DNA of 19,372 nucleotides from CAVPGH01 sp046726955 (lineage in GTDB: Bacteria > Acidobacteriota > Vicinamibacteria > Fen-336): positions 1 to 19,372 of the forward strand of contig JBKPBQ010000441.1 of assembly GCA_046726955.1 (NCBI GenBank), written 5' to 3'. Below, one piece after another: positions 1 to 6,741 of the stretch. The first letter of the stretch is position 1. The number at the start of each line of letters is the position of its first letter. Under the pieces are notes generated by a model. The model saw only the letters and a list, made by a program, of their open reading frames with translations, was not told the DNA's origin and ran no database searches. Both the position numbers and the translations under genes were made by a program.

Positions 1-1240
1 CCGCGAAGGCTCGCGCGTCGTCCGAGGATACGAGCGTGACCGCCCCCGCGCTCTCTCCGACCGCGTAGCGCCAGCGCGCCTGCTCGTATTCGGAGAACGA
101 GCCCCGCGGATGCGCGGCTCCGTACCGCCGGCCGAAGCGCCGGGCGAGCGCGGCCTCGAAGCCCTTCGCGTCCTCGGGACGGTCCCAGACGCTCCGCCAG
201 ACGAGGAGCGTGCCCGCTCCGGTGTCGAACACCCGGTACGCGTCGCCCCCCCACCCCGCGGCCGCATCCGCTTCGCCCTCGAGGAGAGTCCGGATGAGCA
301 TCTCCCCCAGCACGCCGTCGGCGACGAGCGTAGACCCTGCCGGTCCCGTCGCCGGTGCTATCTCGCGCGGCCGCTCGTCCGCGAAGTACTTCTCCGGGTG
401 CAGCACCTGCTCGGTCGAGCGGGGCGGGCGGTCCCAGGCCGCGCGAAGAGTGGCGGGGCCGCCCTTCTTCCAGATCGCCTCCGCGAGGGCGCGGCCGGCG
501 AAGTAGGGCTGGACGAGCTGGTCCTGCACGACTGCCGGCGCGCCGCCGGGAACGTCGGGGACGCCAGGCAGCGCGGAGCCCGAGGCGTCCTCGGCGCCAT
601 CGAGGCCGGGAAGGCCGGCCGCGAGCACGAAGCGCTCCATGACGAGCGTCGCGTCGCCTTCCAGCAGGCACATCCAGGCGAGCCGCCGGTCGTCGTAGTC
701 GGAGACCGAGTCCGGGACCTGCGCGCGGAGGTCCACGTACTGGTCCTGCAGCGCGTGGCGGAGCTCGTGGGCGAGGATGATCTGGTTCGTGGGCGAGAAG
801 GTCCGGCTCTCGCTCACCGCGTAGAGCTGCTTGTGGCCCGGGCGCTCGTCGTAGAAGCCGACGATGTTCTCCTGGAGCAGCCGGGCGCGCACGGCGCGCA
901 GGTCGGTGCCCGCGGGCAGGAGGTCGAAGGCCACGAGCGTCCGCTCGTCGATCCGCGCCCGCGACGGCGGGTACTCGTCGTCGAACAGCTCGCGGAGGAA
1001 CCGCTCGAGCCCGGCCTTGTCCATGAAGTCCACGGGCACGTCGCGGCGGAAGGGGACGCCTCCCGTCTTCTCGACCTCCTTCTGCAGCTCGGCCCCGTTC
1101 CGCTCGGGAAAGCCGAGGAGCCCGCCGAGCAGGCCGTCGAGCAGCTCGCTCGCGTCCGGCGTGGGCGCGGGCTGCGGCGTCTCCTGCGCGCGGACCGGGG
1201 ACGCGAGGAGGACGAGCGCGAGGAGGACCGCGGATCTCAC
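1..1240 (-). CDS. Secreted HExxH metallopeptidase, gluzincin-like (3' end off the left edge)
   Basis: The gene starts at GTG 1240 and reads off the left edge, leaving 413 codons visible. Residues 1-18 form a signal peptide (hydrophobic VLLALVLLA, cleavage near VRA-QE). The zinc motif is HELRH at 158-162, continuing as HALQDQY, which is typical of a group of secreted or envelope putative metallopeptidases. A downstream LLEGDA (Glu about 193) fits the third ligand of gluzincins. A zinc-dependent peptidase acting outside the cytoplasm is therefore likely; the substrate is unknown. The start overlaps the stop of the upstream radical-SAM gene in the four bases GTGA, so the two are probably translationally coupled. 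It is the last visible member of the overlapping cassette. The family-level call is from motifs only; the exact Pfam family is uncertain. Confidence 0.8.
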   Translation of the reverse strand, partial: MRSAVLLALVLLASPVRAQETPQPAPTPDASELLDGLLGGLLGFPERNGAELQKEVEKTGGVPFRRDVPVDFMDKAGLERFLRELFDDEYPPSRARIDERTLVAFDLLPAGTDLRAVRARLLQENIVGFYDERPGHKQLYAVSESRTFSPTNQIILAHELRHALQDQYVDLRAQVPDSVSDYDDRRLAWMCLLEGDATLVMERFVLAAGLPGLDGAEDASGSALPGVPDVPGGAPAVVQDQLVQPYFAGRALAEAIWKKGGPATLRAAWDRPPRSTEQVLHPEKYFADERPREIAPATGPAGSTLVADGVLGEMLIRTLLEGEADAAAGWGGDAYRVFDTGAGTLLVWRSVWDRPEDAKGFEAALARRFGRRYGAAHPRGSFSEYEQARWRYAVGESAGAVTLVSSDDARAFA

Positions 1241-2220
1241 GGCCGCACCAGGGTGGCGAGGCCGCCCACGAATCCCCGCCACGTGTAGAGCCCTTCCACC
1301 TCGCCACGCGCGCTCATCCAGCACGCCTGGCAGCGGTTCTCGGCGCTCTTGGCCCCCAGACGGTCCATCACCGCGGAGGAAGCCTCGGCCGCGATGTCCC
1401 CCGCCTGGTCCTCCGGGGTGCGGAACTCGAGGCACTTCGAGACCCGTCCCCGGTGGTCCACGTTGAAGAACGAGCGGCCGGCCCGGCAGCCGGGGACTCC
1501 CCCGCCCAGGGCCTGCTCGACGCGGTCCAGGAAGAACTCGCTCGTGCGCAGGTTCGGGTAGGCGGCCTTCAGCTTTCGCAGCCGGGCGGTGAGGCCCGGA
1601 GCACCGTCGTGCGCCAGCGGGTACGGCAGCTCGACGGAGACGGAGGCTCCGTGCTCCTCGGCCAGCCGAAGGAGGCCCGGCAGCTTGCCACCGTCCATCC
1701 CCGCCAGGCTCACCTTGACGTTGACCTGCTGGCTCCCGCGCGCCCGCTCCTCGCCGAGGACGCGCAGCGCGGCGAGCGCGCGCGCGTGGCTGCCCGGCAG
1801 CCCCGTCGCCTCGTCGTGGGGACCGGCCTCGGCGTCGTGGAGCGTGACGCTCGCTGCGAGCAGGCCGCTCCGCCAAACGGCCCGCGCCTTCTCCCGCGTC
1901 ACGGACCAGCCGTGTGTGGTGAGGATCGGGAAGTGCGTTTCCGCGAGCGCGCCCACGATCTCGGGCAGGTCGGAGCGCAGGAAGGGGTCGGCCCCGGAAA
2001 GGCTCACGAGCAGCGATCCCAGGGCGGACAGCTCGCGCACCACCGCCCGGCACCCCGCGAGGTCCAGCTCGCCGGTCGTGCCCTCGGCCCGGTGCTCGCA
2101 GAAGACGCAGAACGACGCGCAGCGCGGCACGACCTGCCAGGTGCACCAGACCGGACGTCCCTTGATGAAGGTGGCGAGGAGGCGGGCCCGCTTCGCCCCC
2201 GCGGAGAGAGCCGCGCTCAC
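1237..2220 (-). CDS. Radical SAM protein with SPASM-like C-terminal cysteines
   Basis: A 327-aa protein starting at GTG 2220. The CxxxCxxC cluster (Cys34, Cys38, Cys41 in CASFCVFC) is the classic radical-SAM [4Fe-4S] site, so it should cleave S-adenosylmethionine to a 5'-deoxyadenosyl radical. The segment SLSGADPFLR near residue 75 sits where the SAM-binding GGE-like motif is expected. Further cysteines at 245, 263, 297 and 300 (including KCLEF and CQAC) resemble a SPASM/twitch domain holding auxiliary Fe-S clusters. Such proteins often modify peptides, or act in cofactor or lipid pathways; the substrate here cannot be told. Both ends overlap neighbours by GTGA (lolA-like upstream, peptidase downstream). 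There is no recognisable RiPP precursor beside it, although the 47-residue membrane protein two genes upstream is small. Confidence 0.85.
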   Translation of the reverse strand: MSAALSAGAKRARLLATFIKGRPVWCTWQVVPRCASFCVFCEHRAEGTTGELDLAGCRAVVRELSALGSLLVSLSGADPFLRSDLPEIVGALAETHFPILTTHGWSVTREKARAVWRSGLLAASVTLHDAEAGPHDEATGLPGSHARALAALRVLGEERARGSQQVNVKVSLAGMDGGKLPGLLRLAEEHGASVSVELPYPLAHDGAPGLTARLRKLKAAYPNLRTSEFFLDRVEQALGGGVPGCRAGRSFFNVDHRGRVSKCLEFRTPEDQAGDIAAEASSAVMDRLGAKSAENRCQACWMSARGEVEGLYTWRGFVGGLATLVRP

Positions 2221-2837
2221 TTCACCTCGATCACGTCGCCCGGCAGCTTCGCGTCGAAGGCCCCCGCCGGGAGCTTCTCGTTCAGGCGCACGCGGTCGAA
2301 CCGGATGGTCGTGTGGTCGCCCGTGGGCTCGGTGAGGCGTGTCTGCACCGGGACGGAGCGCTCCGCGTCCACCCAGAGACGGATGCCGGTGAAGAGCCCG
2401 CCCTGCCCCGCGCGCGGCTTGAGGTCGAGCACGTGCGCGCCGCGGCCCTCCACGGTCTCGTCCCCCACGAGCGTCACCTCGTACTTCTGGCCGAGGCCGG
2501 CCGCTCCCGGGCCGAAGCCCACGAGGAGGTCGGCCTCCCCCTTGGCCGCCCCCCGGAACACCTGCTTGCTCGCCGGGAAGTAGCGCACGTACTTGCCGTC
2601 CTTGACGATCATCGTGCCCGGCGTGGGGGCTTCGTAGTTCCAGCGGAGCCGACCCGGCACCTCGAGCAGCACGCTGCCCCGGCTCTCCGTCTTCTCGTCC
2701 AGGAGCACGAGGACCTTCGTCTCCACGAAGGCGGCCTGCATCGTCTTGAGCGCGCGGCCCGCCTCCTCGAGGGACCGCAGCACGGAGGCCGCGTCCGCGG
2801 GGGCGGCGAGAAGCGCCGCGAGCACCAGGCCGCTCAC
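2217..2837 (-). CDS. lolA: LolA-like outer-membrane lipoprotein carrier protein
   Basis: A 206-aa protein from GTG 2837. I chose this start over an upstream one because it begins exactly at a signal peptide (LVLAALLAAPADA) and overlaps the preceding stop as GTGA. The upstream extension would instead read through the 47-aa gene in another frame. The mature part has LolA features: repeated short beta strands, a LRWNYEAP segment like the LolA RWxxxxP region, KYVRYFP, and a C-terminal TTIRFDRVRLNEKLP stretch typical of the family. LolA shuttles lipoproteins across the periplasm from the LolCDE complex to the outer membrane. Here it sits with a LolB-like lipoprotein and a LolD/MacB-type ATPase, so a lipoprotein or lipid carrier role is likely. 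Orthology to the canonical E. coli protein is not established. Confidence 0.85.
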   Translation of the reverse strand: MSGLVLAALLAAPADAASVLRSLEEAGRALKTMQAAFVETKVLVLLDEKTESRGSVLLEVPGRLRWNYEAPTPGTMIVKDGKYVRYFPASKQVFRGAAKGEADLLVGFGPGAAGLGQKYEVTLVGDETVEGRGAHVLDLKPRAGQGGLFTGIRLWVDAERSVPVQTRLTEPTGDHTTIRFDRVRLNEKLPAGAFDAKLPGDVIEVK

Positions 2838-2977
2838 GGAAGCACCCGGAGCGGATCGCCCCAGAAAGCCGGAGGGGCGAGGAGCAGGATGCCGAGGACG
2901 ACGATACAGGCGAGGTCGTAGGCGAGGCTGCCCCGCTCGTAGTCCCACAGCAGCAGCCGGGCCCACGAGCTCTTCAT
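2834..2977 (-). CDS. 47-aa single-pass membrane microprotein
   Basis: A 47-codon gene from ATG 2977 to TGA 2834-2836. It is framed by two 4-nt overlaps: ATGA with the ABC ATPase upstream and GTGA with the lolA-like gene downstream. An N-terminal basic/aromatic segment (MKSSWARLLLWDYERGS) precedes one hydrophobic helix, about residues 18-34 (LACIVVLGILLLA), followed by PPAFWGDP. Tiny proteins with a WDYxRGSxxYD motif and one transmembrane helix, placed before lolA-like genes, seem familiar from Acidobacteria-type genomes. That is recall, not a search result. Function is unknown. The position suggests a small membrane partner of the ATPase or the LolA-like carrier. It is far too short to be a full ABC permease. 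Confidence 0.75.
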   Translation of the reverse strand: MKSSWARLLLWDYERGSLAYDLACIVVLGILLLAPPAFWGDPLRVLP

Positions 2978-3699
2978 CGCGCCGCCCCCTGCGCCGCCAT
3001 CACGCCGTGGCCGTGCACCACCGCGCGGCCGTCCTTCATCTCGATCCTGCGGTGGGCGAACGCCGCCGCCTCCGGGTTGTGCGTGATCATCACGATCGTC
3101 TGCCCGCGGCCGCGGTTCAGCTCGCGGAAGAGCTCGAGGATCATCGAGCTGTTCACCGAGTCGAGGTTGCCGGTGGGCTCGTCGGCGAGGAGGATCGCGG
3201 GGTTGCTGACGAGGGCGCGCGCGATCGCGATGCGCTGCTGCTCGCCGGCGGAGAGGTCGAGCGGCTTCATCCCCTCCTTGTGGGGCAGGCCCACCATCTC
3301 CAGGAGGGCCCGGATGCGCTCGCGCGTGGGCGGCTTCTCGCCCTGGATCTGCCGGGCGATCTCGAGGTTGCCGCGTACGGTGAGGGTGGGCAGGAGGTTG
3401 AACCGCTGGAAGACGAAGCCGATCTTCTCCCGGCGCACGCGCGTGCGCTCGTTGTCTCCCGCCACCGAGATCTCGACTCCGTCCACGATCACGCGTCCGG
3501 CGGTGGGACGGGCGAGCCCTCCGAGGAGATTCAGGAGCGTCGACTTTCCGCATCCCGAGGGCCCCATGATCGCCACGAACTCGCCGCGACGCACCGCGAT
3601 GTCGACACCGCGCAGCGCCTCCACCTCCACGTGTCCGACGTGATAGACCATCCGCAGGTCGTGGGTGCGGAGGATGTCGTCGGGAGCAGCGGTGGTCAC
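2974..3699 (-). CDS. ABC transporter ATP-binding protein, LolD/MacB family
   Basis: A 241-aa ATPase from GTG 3699 (start overlaps the lipoprotein stop as GTGA). Walker A is GPSGCGKST at 46-54, the Q-loop Gln is 98 (FVFQRFNLLP), the signature is LSAGEQQR at 149-156, Walker B is ILLADE at 169-174, and the switch His is 207 (MITHN). The sequence around VEALRGVD, GFVFQRFNLLPTLTV and ADEPTGNLDS matches the LolD/MacB/FtsE group, which powers MacB/LolCE-type permeases that act on periplasmic substrates rather than transporting through the membrane. The signature has Ala in place of the second Gly of LSGGE/Q. No FtsX/MacB-type permease is encoded in the window. The only membrane neighbour is the 47-aa protein that overlaps its stop codon. 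Confidence 0.93.
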   Translation of the reverse strand: MTTAAPDDILRTHDLRMVYHVGHVEVEALRGVDIAVRRGEFVAIMGPSGCGKSTLLNLLGGLARPTAGRVIVDGVEISVAGDNERTRVRREKIGFVFQRFNLLPTLTVRGNLEIARQIQGEKPPTRERIRALLEMVGLPHKEGMKPLDLSAGEQQRIAIARALVSNPAILLADEPTGNLDSVNSSMILELFRELNRGRGQTIVMITHNPEAAAFAHRRIEMKDGRAVVHGHGVMAAQGAAR

Positions 3700-4520
3700 G
3701 AGCCCACCTCGACCACCTCGTAGTCCGACGGCACGCGGGGGACGAAGGCGCGGTCGGGGACCGCGGCGTTCACGTCCGCCTTGTCGAGCGTGAACTCGGC
3801 CTCGTAGCCTTGCGTGGGCCGTCCGACCACGATGCGTCGCGGGTATCGCCCCTCCCACGCGCCGAAGGTGAAGACGGCCACGACGTCTCCGCTCTCGTCG
3901 TAGCGCTTCTCCCCCAGCGGCCGGAGGCTCGCCCTCTCCAGGCGCACCGCGCGGCGGACCGGCCCGCGGGGCTTGTCCGCAACGGTCAGCGTGACGGCCT
4001 CGCGATCGCCGTCGACGAGCACGGTCGTGTCCGCTTTCGGCTCGAGCGGCTCCGGGAGGAGGGCCGCGGCCACGTCCGCCGGCCGCAGCGCGTAGTACGG
4101 GGCCTGCTCGTCCTCTGCTCGCGGCTGGCCGTCGGCGCGCCCGGTCCACACCTTCTTCCTGGCCGGGATCTGGAACCAGAAGCGCTCGCCGTCGGCCACG
4201 ACCTCGAGGGCCGTCACCACCGCCACCGAGCCCTTGATGTAGAGCCGACCTCCCCTGGCCGCGACGAGCCGCACTCCCACCTTGCGGGCCTTGCCCGCGC
4301 GGAAGTCGCGGACGTCGAGGTCGCCGCTCGCGCTCAGGCTCTTGATCTCGCGGCAGTAGCCGTCGAAGGCGGCCAGCGCTTCCTCCAGGCTCGCCGCGCG
4401 CAGCGGACCCGTGGGGGGCGCCGACGGAGCGAGCGTTCGCGTGACGCAGGCGGCTCCGCCAAGCGAGGCGAGCGTGACCGCGGCGCAGGAAATGCTAGCG
4501 AGCCGGGCGCGGACGGTCAA
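3696..4520 (-). CDS. LolA/LolB-like (DUF4292-type) outer-membrane lipoprotein
   Basis: A 274-aa protein. TTG 4520 is chosen because it overlaps the preceding stop as TTGA, matching the pattern of its neighbours; TTG 4523 is possible too. A hydrophobic N-terminus (LASISCAAVTLASLGGAAC) ends at Cys25, read as a lipobox with a non-ideal Gly at -3. After a Pro-rich linker, the body (LSASGDLDVRDF, GRLYIKGSVAVV, RFWFQIPARKKVWTG, YPRRIVVGRP) has the alternating short strands and the 'F-x-P-x-x-KKVW' pattern of LolB/DUF4292-type domains, which share the LolA half-barrel fold. It could be the outer-membrane acceptor for the LolA-like protein encoded downstream. The fold assignment is from patterns alone. 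Confidence 0.7.
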   Translation of the reverse strand: MTVRARLASISCAAVTLASLGGAACVTRTLAPSAPPTGPLRAASLEEALAAFDGYCREIKSLSASGDLDVRDFRAGKARKVGVRLVAARGGRLYIKGSVAVVTALEVVADGERFWFQIPARKKVWTGRADGQPRAEDEQAPYYALRPADVAAALLPEPLEPKADTTVLVDGDREAVTLTVADKPRGPVRRAVRLERASLRPLGEKRYDESGDVVAVFTFGAWEGRYPRRIVVGRPTQGYEAEFTLDKADVNAAVPDRAFVPRVPSDYEVVEVGS

Positions 4521-5548
4521 CAACGCCCCACCTCGAGGCCTCCCGGTCCGCCGCGGCGCCCCCACGTGCTCGCCGCGACGCCGAATGCGGAGAGGACGGC
4601 GACCACCGTCTCGAGGTGCGCGCTCACCCCGCTCGTGCTGACGCGGCCGCCTCCGCCGGCGAGCGCGAGAGCAACGGCGAGCTGGTCGGCGAGGAAGGGA
4701 TCGGTGGCGGACTCTCCGTCGAGGAAACGCAGCAGCCGGCGCGCCGCCCGCTCGCCGAGGAGCTCCGGCCGCAGCCCCCGCTCGCCGAGGTACGCGAACC
4801 CCGCCCGGCCCTTCTCGAACACGGCCTCCAGCAGGAAGTACGATCCCGGCGCGGCCGCCCGCGGCTCGACGACGTCCCACGTCGACTCGAGGCGCCTCGC
4901 CTCCCAGAGCCGGCTGCGCGCGGCCTCGGACATCCGCCGCGCGAGATCGCCCTTCACCTTGGCCGCCGCCGCGATCCCATGCACCTCGACGAGCGCGCCC
5001 CTCTCGCCGAGGTCGAGCATCGTCGGGCGGCTCCAGCCGCCCTCGACGGTGGCCCGAGCGACGCCGCCGCCTCGCGGGCGGAAACCCGCCTGGTCGAGCG
5101 TGAACGACGCGCGCAGACCCAGTCGCTCCACCGTGGCCGCCCACGGACGCGCCAGGTACTCGAACGTGGGGGCGAGCGGGACGTGCGTCCCGCCGGTGAT
5201 GGTGATGCGGCTGGCCTGGGACACCGTGGCGAGCACCGGGACCACCGTCTGGAGCACGAGGCTCACCGCCCCCGCCCCGCCCATGTCGAAGCCGAAGTCG
5301 CCGGCGGCGACGGGTCCGGGCTCGAATCGGAGGTCGGGCGACCCGTCGAAGAGGCCGTGCACGCGCGCCCCGCAGACGAGCGACGCCGCCCGGACCGCGG
5401 CGAGGTCGTTCGGTCCCAGCCCGGTCCGCGGACGGCGCGCGCGGATGCGGCGCATCTCGAAGGGCTGGGCGGTGGCCGCGGAGAGCGCGAGCGCGGTGCG
5501 GAGCATCTGGCCGACGCTCTCCGCCTGCCCGCCGTCGATCGTGATCAC
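4517..5548 (-). CDS. rtcA: RNA 3'-terminal phosphate cyclase-like protein (divergent RtcA)
   Basis: A 343-aa protein from GTG 5548, close to the usual RtcA length of about 340. RtcA uses ATP to convert RNA 3'-phosphate ends to 2',3'-cyclic phosphates through a His-AMP intermediate. Family landmarks seen: ITIDGG start, GQMLRTALALSAAT, RIRARR, PTFEYLARP, GFRPRGGG, and near the C-terminus FLADQLAVALALAGGG followed by SAHLET, whose His (about 311) aligns with the nucleotidylated His of E. coli RtcA. Oddities: the normally invariant GEGGGQ reads AESVGQ (Glu kept, two glycines lost), and the usual QHLTAV reads NDLAAV. It may be active, altered or a paralogue with another job. No rtcB is nearby. It begins the overlapping cassette; an N-terminal extension in the same frame lacks family residues. 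Confidence 0.82.
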   Translation of the reverse strand: MITIDGGQAESVGQMLRTALALSAATAQPFEMRRIRARRPRTGLGPNDLAAVRAASLVCGARVHGLFDGSPDLRFEPGPVAAGDFGFDMGGAGAVSLVLQTVVPVLATVSQASRITITGGTHVPLAPTFEYLARPWAATVERLGLRASFTLDQAGFRPRGGGVARATVEGGWSRPTMLDLGERGALVEVHGIAAAAKVKGDLARRMSEAARSRLWEARRLESTWDVVEPRAAAPGSYFLLEAVFEKGRAGFAYLGERGLRPELLGERAARRLLRFLDGESATDPFLADQLAVALALAGGGGRVSTSGVSAHLETVVAVLSAFGVAASTWGRRGGPGGLEVGRC

Positions 5549-5594
5549 CCCCGGCCCCCGCCCGCCGTGGGCGACGGCCGGTGAAGGACGCGTC

Positions 5595-6071
5595 CTAGTA
5601 CGCGAGCGACGCGGAGAGGAGCGTCTCCACGGGCGGCCCCGCTGTGGGCACGAAGTAGCCGGGCGTCGCGACGAGGCGCTCCGCCTGCTCGTAGTGCGAC
5701 AGCAGGGCCTCCTGCGCCTCCGGATAGGTCTCGGCGGGAAAGAACCGCTCGACGGGCACCGGCACACCGTCTGGACCCTTGACCTCCAGGCGCACCCGCA
5801 GGACGGGCTCCAGGTCCTCCGCGGCGAAGCCGGAGTTCCAGCGGGCCGGGTCCTCCGCGACCCACACGGAGATCGATTCGACGCTCACCTGCCGCTCGTG
5901 GCGCGTCTCCATGAGGTGCTTCCACAGTCCGAACTCGACGAGCGGCACGTAGCGAAGCGCGCGCACGCTCGCTTCGTCGCGACCGAGAAGGCGGCAGCGA
6001 ACGAGAGGCACCAGCTCGGGGGAGCTCATTGCGGCCACGAGTGGTGCAACGCGCGTGCCTGGAGCATTCAT
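5595..6071 (-). CDS. Hypothetical protein, 158 aa
   Basis: I do not recognise this protein. It runs from ATG 6071 to TAG 5595-5597, with GGGAG about 9 nt before the start. ATG at codon 15 (MSSPELVPLV) is an alternative start. No signal peptide or transmembrane helix is seen. The sequence is mixed alpha/beta with many aromatic and acidic residues (ISVWVAEDPARWNSGF, RFFPAETYPEAQEALLSHYEQ). It is one Cys short of any metal-cluster pattern. It lies between tdk and the rtcA-like gene, 46 bp before the latter, so it may head or belong to the downstream cassette. The 87 bp upstream hold a near-palindrome and an AT-rich patch that could carry a promoter. Confidence 0.65.
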   Translation of the reverse strand: MNAPGTRVAPLVAAMSSPELVPLVRCRLLGRDEASVRALRYVPLVEFGLWKHLMETRHERQVSVESISVWVAEDPARWNSGFAAEDLEPVLRVRLEVKGPDGVPVPVERFFPAETYPEAQEALLSHYEQAERLVATPGYFVPTAGPPVETLLSASLAY

Positions 6072-6104
6072 TGCCCGTTACTCCCTGATTCGGTTGCATT
6101 TAAG

Positions 6105-6166
6105 GGATTCGCTTCAGGCGCCGCGGAGCGCCGCACCGCCGGAAAGTGTCACGTATCGTTACACTT
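6105..6166 (-). promoter_or_regulatory. Near-palindrome and hairpin region between tdk and the 158-aa gene
   Basis: Two symmetric elements are visible. At 6144-6166 the half-sites AAGTGTCACG and CGTTACACTT flank TAT; they are complementary except for one position and include the tdk stop codon (TTA 6159-6161 on this strand). At 6117-6132 GGCGC and GCGCC pair around CGCGGA. The first could be a transcription-factor operator (GTGT-N12-ACAC core) or, as RNA, a hairpin followed by CTTTCC that ends tdk transcription weakly. Toward the 158-aa gene lies an AT-rich patch with TTAAAT, a possible -10. Assignment between operator and terminator is not possible from sequence alone. Confidence 0.35.
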
Positions 6167-6734
6167 CGGAGCCGGGATCGAAGCACGTACGGCAGCGCGC
6201 TTCGTACTCGTGAGCGCCCCCGACGACGACCCTATCGCTCGCGGCCACCAACCGCTGCGAGCGGTTCGCGGGGGCGCCGCAGCGCATGCAGATGGCGAGC
6301 GTCTTGTCCACGTACTCCGCGATCGCCATGAGCTGCGGCATCGGCTCGAAGGGCCGGCCGCGGAAGTCCTGGTCGAGGCCCGCCACGATCACGCGGCGTC
6401 CCTCGTTGGCGAGCTCGTTCGCCACGTCCACGATCGCGGCGTCGAAGAACTGCCCCTCGTCGATCGCCACCACGTCCGTGTCCGGTCCCACCGCGGCCAG
6501 GATCTCCTCCGCAGAGCCCACGACCTGGGAGGGCATCTTCATCTCGGAGTGGCTCACGATCTCGTCCACCGAGTAGCGCGCGTCCACCCGGGGCTTGAAC
6601 AGCTGCACGGTCTGCTTCGCGATCTGCGCGCGGCGCACCCGGCGGATGAGCTCCTCGCTCTTCCCGCTGAACATGCTCCCGGTGATGACCTCGATCGAGC
6701 CCGTGCCCGCGGGGGTCCGCCCCTTGATGGCCAA
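6159..6734 (-). CDS. tdk: Thymidine kinase (type II, TK1-like)
   Basis: A 191-aa enzyme that phosphorylates thymidine with ATP for pyrimidine salvage in the cytoplasm. Walker A GSMFSGKS is at 19-26, and the catalytic Asp-Glu pair is at 92-93 in VVAIDEGQFF. The lasso-loop region GLDQDFRGRPFEPMPQL starts near 119. A structural zinc site is formed by Cys149, Cys152, Cys181 and Cys184 (CMRC and CRTC). All expected catalytic parts are present and the length is normal. The only in-frame start that keeps Walker A with a short leader is TTG 6734, just 7 bp after the efp stop, so the gene is probably translated in an operon with efp. The stop codon lies inside the palindrome at 6144-6166. Confidence 0.97.
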   Translation of the reverse strand: MAIKGRTPAGTGSIEVITGSMFSGKSEELIRRVRRAQIAKQTVQLFKPRVDARYSVDEIVSHSEMKMPSQVVGSAEEILAAVGPDTDVVAIDEGQFFDAAIVDVANELANEGRRVIVAGLDQDFRGRPFEPMPQLMAIAEYVDKTLAICMRCGAPANRSQRLVAASDRVVVGGAHEYEARCRTCFDPGSEV

Positions 6735-6741
6735 GGAGGCC

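Noticed and set aside
110..1288. A 392-codon plus-strand frame at the left edge
   Set aside because: It is antisense to the secreted HExxH peptidase, which has a signal peptide, zinc motif and coupled start.
1237..2977. RiPP biosynthesis cluster (short peptide, ABC ATPase, radical SAM, peptidase)
   Set aside because: The 47-aa protein is a typical membrane protein with no leader/core pattern, the neighbours are Lol-like, and there is no precursor-recognition domain. Kept only as a remote alternative.
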